A stretch of 64,000 nucleotides of DNA from Streptosporangium brasiliense. GTDB lineage: Bacteria; Actinomycetota; Actinomycetes; Streptosporangiales; Streptosporangiaceae. The DNA is taken from assembly GCF_030811595.1 (NCBI RefSeq), contig NZ_JAUSRB010000002.1:3782001-3846000 (forward strand), written 5' to 3'. The translations under genes were made by a program, and so were the position numbers. The notes beneath the pieces were generated by a model, which saw only the letters and a program-made list of their open reading frames with translations, had not been told where the DNA came from and ran no database searches. Of this stretch, positions 50,580-58,865 are shown in pieces; positions within the stretch are counted from its first letter, which is position 1, and the number at the start of each line of letters is the position of its first letter.

Positions 50580-50810
50580 TCACGGCGCCACGCCATCTAG
50601 CTGGGGAAACTCATACACCACCTCCGTGGACGCAACCGTCGCGTAAGCCCATGGGAGCCAGAACAGCCACGCTGCCCCGACGAGGGCTGTGAGGTACAGG
50701 CGGGGGATGCTGGGACGCTCCGTCCCAGGATGAGCTTCGGGGGCTCCGTCATTCCTGCCAAACTTGGCCGTATGCCACGCACGAACTCGTTCGAGCCAGG
50801 GAAGTCTCAC
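50580..50810 (-). CDS. Small putative membrane protein, possibly truncated
   Basis: 76 residues from ATG 50810 with one hydrophobic segment (LYLTALVGAAWLFWLPWAYATVA) and a charged N-terminus. No family is recognised. It ends 15 bases outside the IS256 terminus and may be the stump of a longer membrane protein cut by that insertion. Coding status is uncertain. Confidence 0.3.
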   Translation of the reverse strand: MRLPWLERVRAWHTAKFGRNDGAPEAHPGTERPSIPRLYLTALVGAAWLFWLPWAYATVASTEVVYEFPQLDGVAP

Positions 50811-50852
50811 GGACTCACGTTAAACGCGCATCCCCGCCCCGTCACGCCCCCA

Positions 50853-51073
50853 GCGTTGACAGCGTTGACGCGGAGCCTTGTTCGAGCACGTCAGGACGGC
50901 TCCTAAGGTGCCCGGCCGTGCGTTGACAAGGGGTGACAGGCGTTGACATGAAAGGAGACCCCGAGTTGCTGTCAACGGCTGTCATCGCGTGTCAACGCAC
51001 GACCGCTCTCCCGAAAATACAGGTGACCTGCATGGACACTCGACCGTGTCAACGCTGTCACGCCTGTCAACGC
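50853..51073. repeat. Iteron-like array of GCGTTGACA and its inverse
   Basis: Forward copies of GCGTTGACA or close variants start at 50853, 50862 (adjacent, ending G), 50920, about 50930 (GGGTGACA) and 50940. After 50960 the motif appears inverted (TGTCAACGC or variants) at 50970, 50980, 50990, 51047, 51056 and 51065. The array is thus two opposed blocks about 20 bases apart at their inner edges, within a gene-free interval. Such geometry is typical of a replication or partition site, or of a multi-site operator. Confidence 0.72.
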
Positions 51074-51103
51074 TCCAGGGGGCAACCCTCGCGTCGTCCC
51101 TTC

Positions 51104-51412
51104 TCACCCCTCCTTGGGCTGGCTTGGGGAGTCGGTGCCATCGGCCCAGACGCGGATTACAGCCCTGTAGTGGCGAGAGACCTCGAACAGGTGCGCCAGC
51201 ACCTCCGCCATCCGCCGCGGATCGTCGGCCGGCAGCTCTGTACTCCATATGCGTGTGTGCGGGTTCCAGGTGGCGACCTTGCCGATCATCTGGGTTTGAA
51301 AGGCGAAGTCCTCTTTTGAGAGCTCAGTGTTGGACACGATCGTGACTCTCAGCGTTGGAGCTTCCACGGGGGAGCGGTCCGGGGCAGGAGGTGAGACGGT
51401 CATGTTCATCAC
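51104..51412 (-). CDS. Hypothetical protein
   Basis: 102 residues from ATG 51412. No family recognised. The core (VTIVSNTELSKEDFAFQTQM, then ATWNPHTRIWSTELPADDP and AEVLAHLFEVSRHYRAVIRVW) looks like a small alpha/beta domain with normal composition and no hydrophobic segment. Its end abuts the GTTGACA array. It may belong to the same small element as that array. Confidence 0.5.
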   Translation of the reverse strand: MMNMTVSPPAPDRSPVEAPTLRVTIVSNTELSKEDFAFQTQMIGKVATWNPHTRIWSTELPADDPRRMAEVLAHLFEVSRHYRAVIRVWADGTDSPSQPKEG

Positions 51413-51668
51413 GTTTGCACGGACGCCGGCTTAAGAGGAGAGCGTGCAGGATAGAAGCTCTTCACCACCTCAAGGGCCGAGGAATAAAAGGCTGCATAAT
51501 AAAGTATTTTAGGGCGTTCATCTCTGATCTCCGGCAGAGAGAAAATTGGTTTCGGCTGTGCTTTGCGCCCCTCATTGGCAATGATGCAAGCATGACTGGT
51601 GCGAACCCTGACTGGCTCGCTAATCGTGCATCCACAGAGATGGAGCGGGCCTCCTCGCCGCTGGGGAG

Positions 51669-52076
51669 ATGCTGAAGTCGTACCGGTCTGCGAATGGACT
51701 CACGCAAGGCGAGCTTGCTGGCCGTCTCCTGATCGACCAGACATGCGTCTCCAAGATTGAACGTGGTGTCCGGGTCATCAAGGATGTGGATTTCCTCGCA
51801 CGTGTCGCCGAACTGTTGGGCATTCCACTCAATGAGCTATATCCCGGGAATGGCCATCCCGCTCAGGCGGGAGCGTCTCCCGATCCGGTGGCGGCCAGCC
51901 AACGCCGGTGGCTGGAGGGCCGTCGTTACCTCAACCGGAACCGTGCCACCTTGGCTGCCGCGGCGGTGGCCATGTACCCCAAGGGCCTCCGGGTGCGTGA
52001 TGTGCCGCTCAGCGCGACGGCGGATTGCCGAAGCGCTCGACAACTACTGAGCGTTTTGCGACTCAGTAGAGGCTGA
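51669..52076 (+). CDS. XRE-type helix-turn-helix protein, truncated
   Basis: 135 residues. The N-terminal helix-turn-helix MLKSYRSANGLTQGELAGRL and QTCVSKIERGVRVIKDVDFL is followed by DPVAASQRRWLEGRRYLNRN, which in related actinomycete regulators continues into a TPR domain of about 300 residues. Here the frame breaks after YPKGLRVRDVPLSATA and ends. The GGGGAG lies immediately against ATG 51669, too close for efficient initiation. It is probably a remnant. Local GC is low. Confidence 0.65.
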   Translation: MLKSYRSANGLTQGELAGRLLIDQTCVSKIERGVRVIKDVDFLARVAELLGIPLNELYPGNGHPAQAGASPDPVAASQRRWLEGRRYLNRNRATLAAAAVAMYPKGLRVRDVPLSATADCRSARQLLSVLRLSRG

Positions 52077-52310
52077 GATGTCTGGCTGAACTCGACCCGT
52101 CGATTGACGGTCGAAAATACCACAAGAGCGCCAACACTACAAGTGTTGATGGATCTTGACTTCTTACATAACAAACATCGATCATTCTGACAGTTGTGTT
52201 ATCGGGCATATCTAGCCATTGCGATACATCTTCGGGGATATGTGAATTTGCGATGCAATCTGCACGCAGAGCCAATCAAGCGGAACGGAGAGTAAAGCGA
52301 TAGTTCGAGC

Positions 52311-53300
52311 ATGCGCTGGGTCCTTGGCTTCGACGCTTCATGTGGGAGGTGCAGCCAAATCGCGGATGTCGCTAGGGACACCGCGCGGGGAAGGCTTGAA
52401 GTGCTGCCACTAGCGCACGAAGATATGCAGCGGTGGCGTACGGAAGTCCTTGGTGCCGATGCGCCATGGGTACCTACCCTTGTCCGAGTTGATGGCGATC
52501 GAATTCGTGCCTGGACAGGGCTTGCAATGGGTCTGCGTCTTCTTGTGCGCCTCGGCCCACAAACCGCCATCAAACTTTTTAAGGCTCTCGGCGAACTGAG
52601 CCACGCTGGTCAGGCGACAGAGTCGAGTCAAGATTCGGTCGGGCGACGACGCTTCTTCCAGTTAAGTGCGGGAATCAGCATCGCGGCCAGCATCGTCCTC
52701 ACTGGCAAGGCGCCCGCCCTGGCCGACGACCCCGGGAAGGCTCGCGCCTGGGTGATGGCCAATCTCGACCGACTTCCACAGGACTATGTGGCGTTCTCCC
52801 AGCATAGCGCGCCTTATCGTAGGGCGATCTACGCGAAGCTTGATCCGAGCGTCAGGTCTCGCCTGTGGATCGATCACTTTGCGCAGTACCGTCGAACCCA
52901 TCCCAACCTGTCGTCCAGGCAGCAGCGGATCTTGACCGATCTCGAAGCCTACGTCAGGATTGAATCAAACCTCCTAAGGCGCTCTCCGGATGAAGATAGG
53001 GGAGATGAACGCCTCAAGTTCGAGGTAATCGACGCATTCGGTAAGGATGAGGCGCGTAACTTGGTGGCCAACCTCGGCCCAGCGGAGCCAGTGCGGACTG
53101 GTCCTACCGATAACAATCTCGTCACCGCAGTCGATTGCGAATGTTCTCCCGAGAGCGATTGGTGCGGGGGTAGCTGGAAATGCTACTGGTATCGCGACTG
53201 TAGGAATCTCTGGGACGCATGCGGCTGGCTGCACAGCTACGACTGCACTGGCATGTGCATGTGCACGTGCGTGGTGGGCGACGATTCGCCAAGCGCCTAG
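52311..53300 (+). CDS. Fulvocin-C-related bacteriocin precursor with CxxC thioredoxin-like domain
   Basis: 329 residues in three parts. Residues 1-95 form a DCC-type thioredoxin-like domain with FDASCGRCSQIAD and VPTLVRVDGDRIRAWTG. A twin-arginine-like signal or anchor follows (GRRRFFQLSAGISIAASIVL, cleavage near ALADD). A helical linker leads to a C-terminal module with ten Cys: DCECSPESDWCGG, CYWYRDC, DACGW, DCTGMCMCTC. Its spacing resembles fulvocin C of Myxococcus. Probably the tail is a disulfide-rich bacteriocin. No dedicated transporter or modification gene is adjacent. Codon use and GC differ from the host background. Confidence 0.78.
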   Translation: MRWVLGFDASCGRCSQIADVARDTARGRLEVLPLAHEDMQRWRTEVLGADAPWVPTLVRVDGDRIRAWTGLAMGLRLLVRLGPQTAIKLFKALGELSHAGQATESSQDSVGRRRFFQLSAGISIAASIVLTGKAPALADDPGKARAWVMANLDRLPQDYVAFSQHSAPYRRAIYAKLDPSVRSRLWIDHFAQYRRTHPNLSSRQQRILTDLEAYVRIESNLLRRSPDEDRGDERLKFEVIDAFGKDEARNLVANLGPAEPVRTGPTDNNLVTAVDCECSPESDWCGGSWKCYWYRDCRNLWDACGWLHSYDCTGMCMCTCVVGDDSPSA

Positions 53301-53333
53301 GCTGCTTACTGAGGCAGACTAGTTAGGAAATCG

Positions 53334-53370
53334 GATAGAGTCCTCGATGGCTTTCATTGAGGATTCTATC
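53334..53370 (+). terminator. Terminator hairpin after the bacteriocin precursor gene
   Basis: GATAGAGTCCTC (53334-53345) pairs with GAGGATTCTATC (53359-53370) at 11 of 12 positions plus one G-T, with a 13-base loop. A T-rich stretch (TTTGTATTTC) follows. It lies 34 bases after the stop. Confidence 0.78.
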
Positions 53371-53395
53371 TTTGTATTTCTGCCCACATCGTGGG

Positions 53396-53893
53396 CTACG
53401 TCTGCTGTGCTTCAGTGTCCCTTATTAGTACGCGAATAACTCCACGACGGGTTTCAGGGAGATCCGCGCCGAGGCGTGCCAGGACACTTACTGCATTACC
53501 CTGCCCCTCCCTAATGAGCCCTAACAGAAGGTGCTCGGTGCCGATATGTACGTTTCCGAGCTGGGCGGCCTCGTGGCGTGACAACTCCAGGATCCGCTCC
53601 CCCTGCCGGGTAAAAGAGACCTCCCCTGTAGGTTCGTGAGCCCCCTGTCCTATCCGCTGTTCAACCCTGGTTCGTACGTCCTGAGGGTTGATCCCCAGTT
53701 CTATTAGGACGTCTGAAGCAATCCCTGCATCAAAGCGGGTCAGCGCCAGCAGTAGGTGTTCAGAAGAGACCTGTCCATGGCGATGGGCGGCAGCCTCCTC
53801 CTTGGCCAAGTCGAGAACCTGAGTCGCGTTCTCGGTGAGTAGGAGATCTAAAGGCATGCGTAAGACTTTCCTTCTTCTCCGCATTCTCCGCAT
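53396..53893 (-). CDS. Free-standing ClpC N-terminal (Clp R) domain protein
   Basis: 165 residues containing two Clp N repeats: KEEAAAHRHGQVSSEHLLLAL and RHEAAQLGNVHIGTEHLLLGLI. There is no AAA+ domain. In ClpC these repeats bind adaptors and arginine-phosphorylated substrates; alone they can act as a decoy, adaptor or chaperone-like protein. The start is ATG 53893, with AGGAGA 6 bases upstream; ATG 53857 is an alternative. It converges on the bacteriocin gene and shares its low-GC patch. Confidence 0.85.
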   Translation of the reverse strand: MRRMRRRRKVLRMPLDLLLTENATQVLDLAKEEAAAHRHGQVSSEHLLLALTRFDAGIASDVLIELGINPQDVRTRVEQRIGQGAHEPTGEVSFTRQGERILELSRHEAAQLGNVHIGTEHLLLGLIREGQGNAVSVLARLGADLPETRRGVIRVLIRDTEAQQT

Positions 53894-53988
53894 GGATTTT
53901 CTCCTATATACGGGACTGGACCGAAGGTCCGGATGTCAAGCATATTATCTTACATGGTGAAATTTCACTGGGCAATACTAAGGTGATA

Positions 53989-54531
53989 TCAATGAATTCC
54001 TGGTAGGTGGCCGTGCTCGAAGTGGGTGAGGACGAGAGCCGTGCGGGCGATGTCGCTGATTTGGCTGGGGCTGACGGTGATGTGCTGGAGAGTGCGCCAG
54101 CGGCCTTTAAGCAGGGCGAATCCGTTTTTGCCGAGGCAGCGCAGGGCGCGCAGGAGTCGGTTGTAGGTGTGGTTGTCGAGGCTGAGGGTCTGCTCGGCGC
54201 AGCGGTCGGTCGGGATGAGGATGCCGTCCATGATCACGTACGCCAGTTGCTCGGCCTGGGCGCGGTCGAGAGCCTCGTGAAGATTCGGCGCCTGAGCTGC
54301 CAGAACCTCGATGCCTTCGTGGATGTAACGGTAGGCGGTGACGTGGGAGACGCGGTGATCGCGGCCGAGCCTGCAGATGTCGCTCTCGCCGCGGAACCAG
54401 CCCAGCACCATCAGCAGGGGAGGACGTCGAGTGATCGCGAACCAACCCGGAAACTTGCGCACGTATTTGGCGCAGCCAGCCGCAGTCGCCCGCCAGCAGT
54501 CGCCCGCCAGCAGCCGCACACCACCGCACAC
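53989..54531 (-). pseudogene. IS5/IS4-like transposase with internal deletion
   Basis: The N-terminal part has a helix-turn-helix (GESDICRLGRDHRVSHVTAYRYIHEG) and the first DDE segment AYVIMDGILIPTDR. It then jumps directly to the C-terminal end (LDNHTYNRLLRALRCLGKNG, then LKGRWRTLQHITVSPSQISD). Roughly the central 100 residues, with the second catalytic Asp, are missing without loss of frame. It cannot be active. Confidence 0.8.
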
Positions 54532-54537
54532 AGCATG

Positions 54538-54575
54538 AGAGCCCCTGGCCGGCGTACGCGCTGGTCAGAGGCTCT
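54538..54575 (-). terminator. Hairpin downstream of the tRNA-Arg remnant
   Basis: AGAGCCCCTGGCC (54538-54550) and GGTCAGAGGCTCT (54563-54575) pair at 11 of 13 positions plus G-T pairs. On the minus strand it follows the tRNA 3' half, so it is probably the original tRNA gene's terminator. Confidence 0.6.
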
Positions 54576-54595
54576 CTTGGCTGCTCATGCGAAGC

Positions 54596-54637
54596 GCGCC
54601 CTGCAGGATTCGAACCTGCGACCGTCGGATTAGAAGT
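54596..54637 (-). tRNA. Partial tRNA-Arg(TCT), 3' half: att site of an integrative element
   Basis: Minus-strand sequence runs from an anticodon loop CTTCTAA (anticodon TCT), through a T arm with GCAGG-TTCGAAT-CCTGC, to the acceptor strand. The 5' half is absent: the bases further right do not pair with the anticodon or acceptor strands. This is the 3' tRNA fragment left when an element integrates into a tRNA gene. The full tRNA should lie at the other end of the element, beyond 64 kb. Confidence 0.82.
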
Positions 54638-54915
54638 GGAGGGCGCTTCTTACCCTTCGCGACGCTCCGACCTGGCGCTTCGTGGGCTGCCGAGTCTCCT
54701 CCGGGACCGGCTATTCCGCGCATACTCCGGATCTTGGAGTCCGCCTCTTCTGCCGGGCTTTCGGCAGTCTTCGGCGTCTCCACCACGTCGCCAGGATGAA
54801 CCGTGACCAGCCACGTTATCCGGTGGGCTGAGGCTGAGGTACGAAGCCCCAACCCGTCGATCGCCCACAACCACGCACAAAGATCAGCCACCGCCAGGCG
54901 ATCGTAAGAGCGGCC

Positions 54916-55545
54916 TCAGGCGCCGGCTTCCATCGCCTGGTCGGCGAAACGGAGAAGTCCGGCGATCCGGAGGTGGCAGTCGGCCGGATCTTGGCGTGAG
55001 AACGAGGAGCCCCTCCAGAGACCGTCGGGAGTGAGGAATCCCGGGGCGTGGTCCGTGCCCAGCATCTCGTCGAGGTGGAGGAGTCCGCCGAGGACCCAGT
55101 CCTGGTCGTAATGGCAGTCGCGCTGCGGCAGGTACCGCTCCAGGTAGGCGGTGAGAATGCCAGCGTCTTCCGGCTGCCCGAATCGGGTGATGGCGAAGCT
55201 GTATCCCTGACCGGCGTAGACGAGGTCGCTTTCCAGGAGGAGGTCGGTCAGAACTTCGCGGAACTGAGTACGCCGGTCAAGGCCGATGAGCCACGCCGCG
55301 GCGAGCCTTTCCCGCCAGCCGGCGAACTCTCCCCGTTGAAGCATGCGTTCAAGGTCGGCGTCGGTGACCTGTTGAGCGTCCTGGCCCAACGAGCGGAGAA
55401 ACCTGGTTCGCTCCCAGTCGGCCAGGTTGACGAAGTTGCCATGAAGAAGATCAAGGTAACGGGCGGTTCCATGCTCCGGCGCGGCGACCGCATAGCGCTC
55501 AATGACCTCGACCGTCAGGTCGTCTATCGGATCAGTCATGGACAC
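54916..55545 (-). CDS. DUF6000-family protein
   Basis: 209 residues. Family landmarks are YLDLLHGNFVNLADWERTRFLRSL, WRERLAAAWLIGLDRRTQFREVL, YAGQGYSFAITRFG and YDQDWVLGGLLHLDEMLGT. No catalytic motif or membrane span. The family is uncharacterised and common in actinomycetes, often among immunity-type genes. ATG 55545 or ATG 55539 can start it. First cargo gene inside the element. Confidence 0.72.
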   Translation of the reverse strand: MSMTDPIDDLTVEVIERYAVAAPEHGTARYLDLLHGNFVNLADWERTRFLRSLGQDAQQVTDADLERMLQRGEFAGWRERLAAAWLIGLDRRTQFREVLTDLLLESDLVYAGQGYSFAITRFGQPEDAGILTAYLERYLPQRDCHYDQDWVLGGLLHLDEMLGTDHAPGFLTPDGLWRGSSFSRQDPADCHLRIAGLLRFADQAMEAGA

Positions 55546-56019
55546 ATCCTGACGTGCGACGCAAGAGCATGATGATCATTAGGGAGTCCTCGTGGTCAAT
55601 GATGGGAGCCAGCCAGCAGAACTCACTTCCGGGAGCGCTTCAGCGGGTACCAACAGCCAGCGGTTTTACAGCCCGTGACCGTTCCGGCTGAGGCATGGCC
55701 TCTCACCTGCGACACGACCGCGTCTTGCCGCAATGGGATCCATGATCATTGCACACATATTGCATAGCGACCATTGAAGGCTCATTGATCGCCTGAGACC
55801 GCCATCGTTGCTGGGATGCCCGGGGAGGGGGCAGGTGGCCGTGTTCCCGCAGGAACGGCAGTCTCGGAGTCCACCCCGAAACCTGACGTCGAGCGACCTG
55901 AGTTTCAGACCTGTTTTCCAGTACGGCTGGAAACGGGCTCGCGCCGGTTGTCCGTGCGGGCGAGGAACGCTGGCGCTGCCGTCCCCGCATAGCCGAAAAG
56001 GCTTCCAGGCGGTCATGAC
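55546..56019. other. Noncoding interval
   Basis: No gene-like frame. The sequence around 55735-55800 is AT-richer with scattered short dyads (ATGGGATCCATGATCAT). Otherwise nothing recognisable. Confidence 0.45.
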
Positions 56020-57318
56020 TCATCCTGTGTAGGCACTCAGGTCCCATACCCGCACGGTCGCGTCGTCCAGTCCACCGCCGGTGACGACGACCGGTCGACC
56101 GTCCACCTGCCCGACCGCCACCGCCGCAACAGCATCGGTGTGGCCGGTCATCGGTTCGCCGATAGGTACACGGGTGGTCACGTCCCACATCCGTACGGTC
56201 CCGTCATCACCACCAGTGACGGCAACCGGTCGACCGTCCACCTGCCCGATCGCCACCCCAAAAACGGTGCCGACGCGGTCGCTCATCGGTTCGCCGATGG
56301 GTTTACGGGTGATCAGATCCCACACCCGCACGGTCCCGTCGTCCCAGCCGCCGCTCTCGTCGTCCCCGCCGCCATTCTCGTAGTCCAAGCCGCCACCGGT
56401 GACGGCGACCGGTCGGCCGTTGACCTGCCCGATCGCCACCGCATAGACGTCGCCGGTGTGGCCGGTCATCGGTTCGCCGATGGGTTTACGGGTGATCAGA
56501 TCCCACACCCGCACGGTCTTGTCGGTGCTGCCGGTGACGGCGACCGGTCGGCCGTTGACCTGCCCGATCGCCACCCCAAAGATGTCGCCGGTGTGGCCGG
56601 TCATCGGTTCGCCGATGGGTTTACGGGTGATCAGATCCCACACCCGCACGGTCGCGTCGCCCGAGCCACCGCCGGTGACGGCAACCGGTCGACCGTCCAC
56701 CTGCCCGACCGCCACCGCCGCAACAGCATCGGTATGGCCGGTCATCGGTTCGCCGATGGGTTTACGGGTGATCAGATCCCACACCCGCACGGTCGCGTCG
56801 TCCAAGCCACCGCCGGTGACAGCGACCGGTCGGCCGTCCACCTGCCCGACCGCCACCTCCATAACAACACCAGTGTGACCGGTCATCGGTTCGCCAATGA
56901 GGACGCGAGTAGTTAGATCCCACACCCGCACGGTTGCGTCATCACCACCGGTGACAGCGACCAGTCGGCCGTTGACCTGCCCGACCGCCACTGTCTGGAC
57001 AGAGCCGGTATGGCGGCCCAACAGCTCTGCGGAAGGCCAGAAGTTCACGACGAGTGCGACAAGCACCACGCAGGCCATCGCCAGGACGATCCACCCGAGG
57101 CGTCGGCGGGAAAGCACCGGCCTCGCCGTCACAGCCGGAGCCATCGGGGTCCTGTTCCCAGTGGGAATCGTGTCCTCCGCGACCGTTATGACCGGCGTCG
57201 CGAGGTCGGCGGGTGAGGGCCGAGCGAGGTCGGGGGGAGCACTCGCGTGCGGCCCGGTCGTGTCGTGGCCGGATGCTTCGGGATCATCCATCTCCAGCCG
57301 ACCCGTATCGGGCACCAC
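56020..57318 (-). CDS. Membrane-anchored WD40-repeat protein (seven blades)
   Basis: 432 residues. A Pro-rich cytosolic N-terminus (about 70 residues), one membrane span (LGWIVLAMACVVLVALVVNFW), then seven WD-type repeats predicted outside the membrane. The repeat consensus is GHTGxVxxVAVGQVDGRPVAVTGG followed by DATVRVWDL and TRKPIGEPM. Four blades share an exact 53-base DNA segment, so the gene has expanded by recent duplication. One blade carries an acidic Gly-rich insert. The start is GTG 57318 with AAAGGACG upstream. Probably a scaffold or binding protein; the ligand is unknown. Confidence 0.82.
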   Translation of the reverse strand: MVPDTGRLEMDDPEASGHDTTGPHASAPPDLARPSPADLATPVITVAEDTIPTGNRTPMAPAVTARPVLSRRRLGWIVLAMACVVLVALVVNFWPSAELLGRHTGSVQTVAVGQVNGRLVAVTGGDDATVRVWDLTTRVLIGEPMTGHTGVVMEVAVGQVDGRPVAVTGGGLDDATVRVWDLITRKPIGEPMTGHTDAVAAVAVGQVDGRPVAVTGGGSGDATVRVWDLITRKPIGEPMTGHTGDIFGVAIGQVNGRPVAVTGSTDKTVRVWDLITRKPIGEPMTGHTGDVYAVAIGQVNGRPVAVTGGGLDYENGGGDDESGGWDDGTVRVWDLITRKPIGEPMSDRVGTVFGVAIGQVDGRPVAVTGGDDGTVRMWDVTTRVPIGEPMTGHTDAVAAVAVGQVDGRPVVVTGGGLDDATVRVWDLSAYTG

Positions 57319-57773
57319 GCACCGTCCTTTCTGTCCGACATCACACCTCGGGACGGCCGGGCGGAGCCATTCGGCCCCAGGTAGCCGAGAAAGCGAGCCG
57401 TCACGTCTGCTGTTCAGATCATGACGCCTCCTGCACCGTAGATCACGCTAAACGGTGATCAATCCTCACCCCGGAGCCATCGCATCCACAATCGCCTGAC
57501 TCCCCGCGAGGTCCACGGCTCCCGTGATTCCCCTGGGCTTGCCCGTCCATACTGGTACGCGAGCGGTATACCCGGACCTTCTGATCCGTAGATTCCCGAA
57601 CGATGTCCGGAGCCGTTCGGACTGGTTCACCATGCAGGCCACGCGTGGATTGCCTGTTCGTATCAGTCCAGCTCGGTCCGGAGCCGTGCGGTCCGTTGGC
57701 TCCCACATTGGCTCCCAGAATCGGAGCGCCGATGCTACATGGCGGTCTCACATGCCTGGCCGTATCAGGAGCG
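57319..57773. other. Noncoding interval
   Basis: No supported gene. Open frames here lack a ribosome-binding site and family features. It carries the promoter of the WD40 gene at its left end. Confidence 0.45.
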
Positions 57774-58121
57774 TCAGTCCTCGTAGTCCTCGAACTCCCA
57801 CTCTCCGATTCGGCCGATCTTCGCGGCGAGTTCGGCCCAAGTGGGGGCTTCCAGTACGGCGATGCGGTCGCTCAGCCAATTGGTCACCTCGGTGGGATGA
57901 AGCTCTCGGACGAAGAGCCAGTGCCGGCCGATGAGAAAGGGATGATGTCGCAACTGGTCAGCGAGGGCCGGTGGAGTGCAGACGGTGAGCTGGAACCGCT
58001 CCTCTCCTGGCTCGCTCTGCGGGCCGACGTACATCTCCAGCAGTTCACAGGCGTGGGTGGGATCGCCGACACCCCGACTTTCAAGATCTGGCCAGCGAAA
58101 GTCGGCCACTCGTGCTCTCAT
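57774..58121 (-). CDS. Immunity protein 8 (Imm8)-like protein
   Basis: 115 residues from ATG 58121 (MRARVADFRWPDLES). It contains FQLTVCTPPALADQL, with a Cys-Thr-Pro typical of Imm8, and ends AAKIGRIGEWEFEDYED, the conserved WEF-DY tail. Imm8 proteins neutralise toxins of polymorphic toxin systems. No toxin gene is adjacent, so this is an orphan immunity gene. The frame is open to 58268, but the family start is 58121. Confidence 0.75.
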   Translation of the reverse strand: MRARVADFRWPDLESRGVGDPTHACELLEMYVGPQSEPGEERFQLTVCTPPALADQLRHHPFLIGRHWLFVRELHPTEVTNWLSDRIAVLEAPTWAELAAKIGRIGEWEFEDYED

Positions 58122-58302
58122 CGTCCAATGATCGCTCAGTGAGTGGCGTGGTGGAGGAGCTGTCAGCTTGGGAAGTGTATGGAGTACAGCAGGCAGGGCT
58201 GCTGAGCTGGGCGCCAGGCTGGTCGTGAGTGACCGTGGTTGACCCCTCGTCCCCCTGTCTAATTGCACGCTAATTGCACGGCGGCCAGAGCTGGATTCCA
58301 GG

Positions 58303-58572
58303 TCAGGCGTGGTCGGTCACGTAGTCGAAGTACACGGTGAGACTTGGCCAGTCGCCGTCCTCGGTGATCTCGTTGTGCATGATCATGTCGTGGACTTCGA
58401 CGTTGCCCAGGTCCTCGATGCTGTCTGCCACCCTGCGAAGGAGCGCGGGCACGTCTGCTTGTCCCGGTCCCTTCGGATTGGCCTGGGAGAAGTGGTGCAT
58501 GGTCCAGGTGATCCGCTCGGACAAGTCGGGCCTTCCTCTGATCGCGTCGCTGTGACGCAGCATAGGGAGCAT
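58303..58572 (-). CDS. Small hypothetical protein
   Basis: 89 residues. ERITWTMHHFSQANPKGPGQ, DVPALLRRVADSIEDLG and EITEDGDWPSLTVYFDYV look like a compact alpha/beta domain. The composition is normal for a coding sequence and the frame is distinct from its shadows. No family name can be given. It may be another immunity-type or accessory gene; it lies directly beside the large hairpin at 58599. Confidence 0.55.
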   Translation of the reverse strand: MLPMLRHSDAIRGRPDLSERITWTMHHFSQANPKGPGQADVPALLRRVADSIEDLGNVEVHDMIMHNEITEDGDWPSLTVYFDYVTDHA

Positions 58573-58598
58573 GGGGCCTCATGCCGCACACTCCGCCC

Positions 58599-58753
58599 GC
58601 CTGATCATCCCGTCTGCCGTCGACCCGCCCGTAGGGGAAGCGGGCCACGAGCCAGGGCGCCAGGTGGAGCGCCCCACTGGACGAACGACCTGGCGCCCTG
58701 GCTTGGGGTCTGCTCGGCTTGTCCCGGGTCGATGGCAGACGGGATGATCAGGC
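58599..58753. repeat. 155-bp long inverted repeat (hairpin/MITE-like)
   Basis: Outer arms of 28 bases (58599-58626 and 58726-58753) match at 27 positions: GCCTGATCATCCCGTCTGCC and its complement, then one mismatch. Inner arms GCCAGGGCGCCAGGT (58651-58665) and its complement (58688-58702) are perfect, with a 22-base loop. The segments between outer and inner arms do not pair well. It contains no gene. Confidence 0.88.
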
Positions 58754-58865
58754 CTCCTACCTCAGCCACTAACGGGCCGGCGGTGATGAGCACGTCCTTG
58801 GCGATCCATCCCGGAGCCGGAGCGCCCCCGCCGGGGGCAAGAGCTTATTCGATCTTCTTCACGTT

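Noticed and set aside
50853..51073. GTTGACA repeats considered as a CRISPR or as multiple promoters
   Set aside because: Units are only 9 bp, in both orientations and with variable spacing, and there are no -10 elements at matching distances.
54565..54891. Minus-strand frame of 108 codons across the tRNA fragment
   Set aside because: Its tail RRSQVRILQG is the usual translation of a tRNA T arm, so the frame is accidental.
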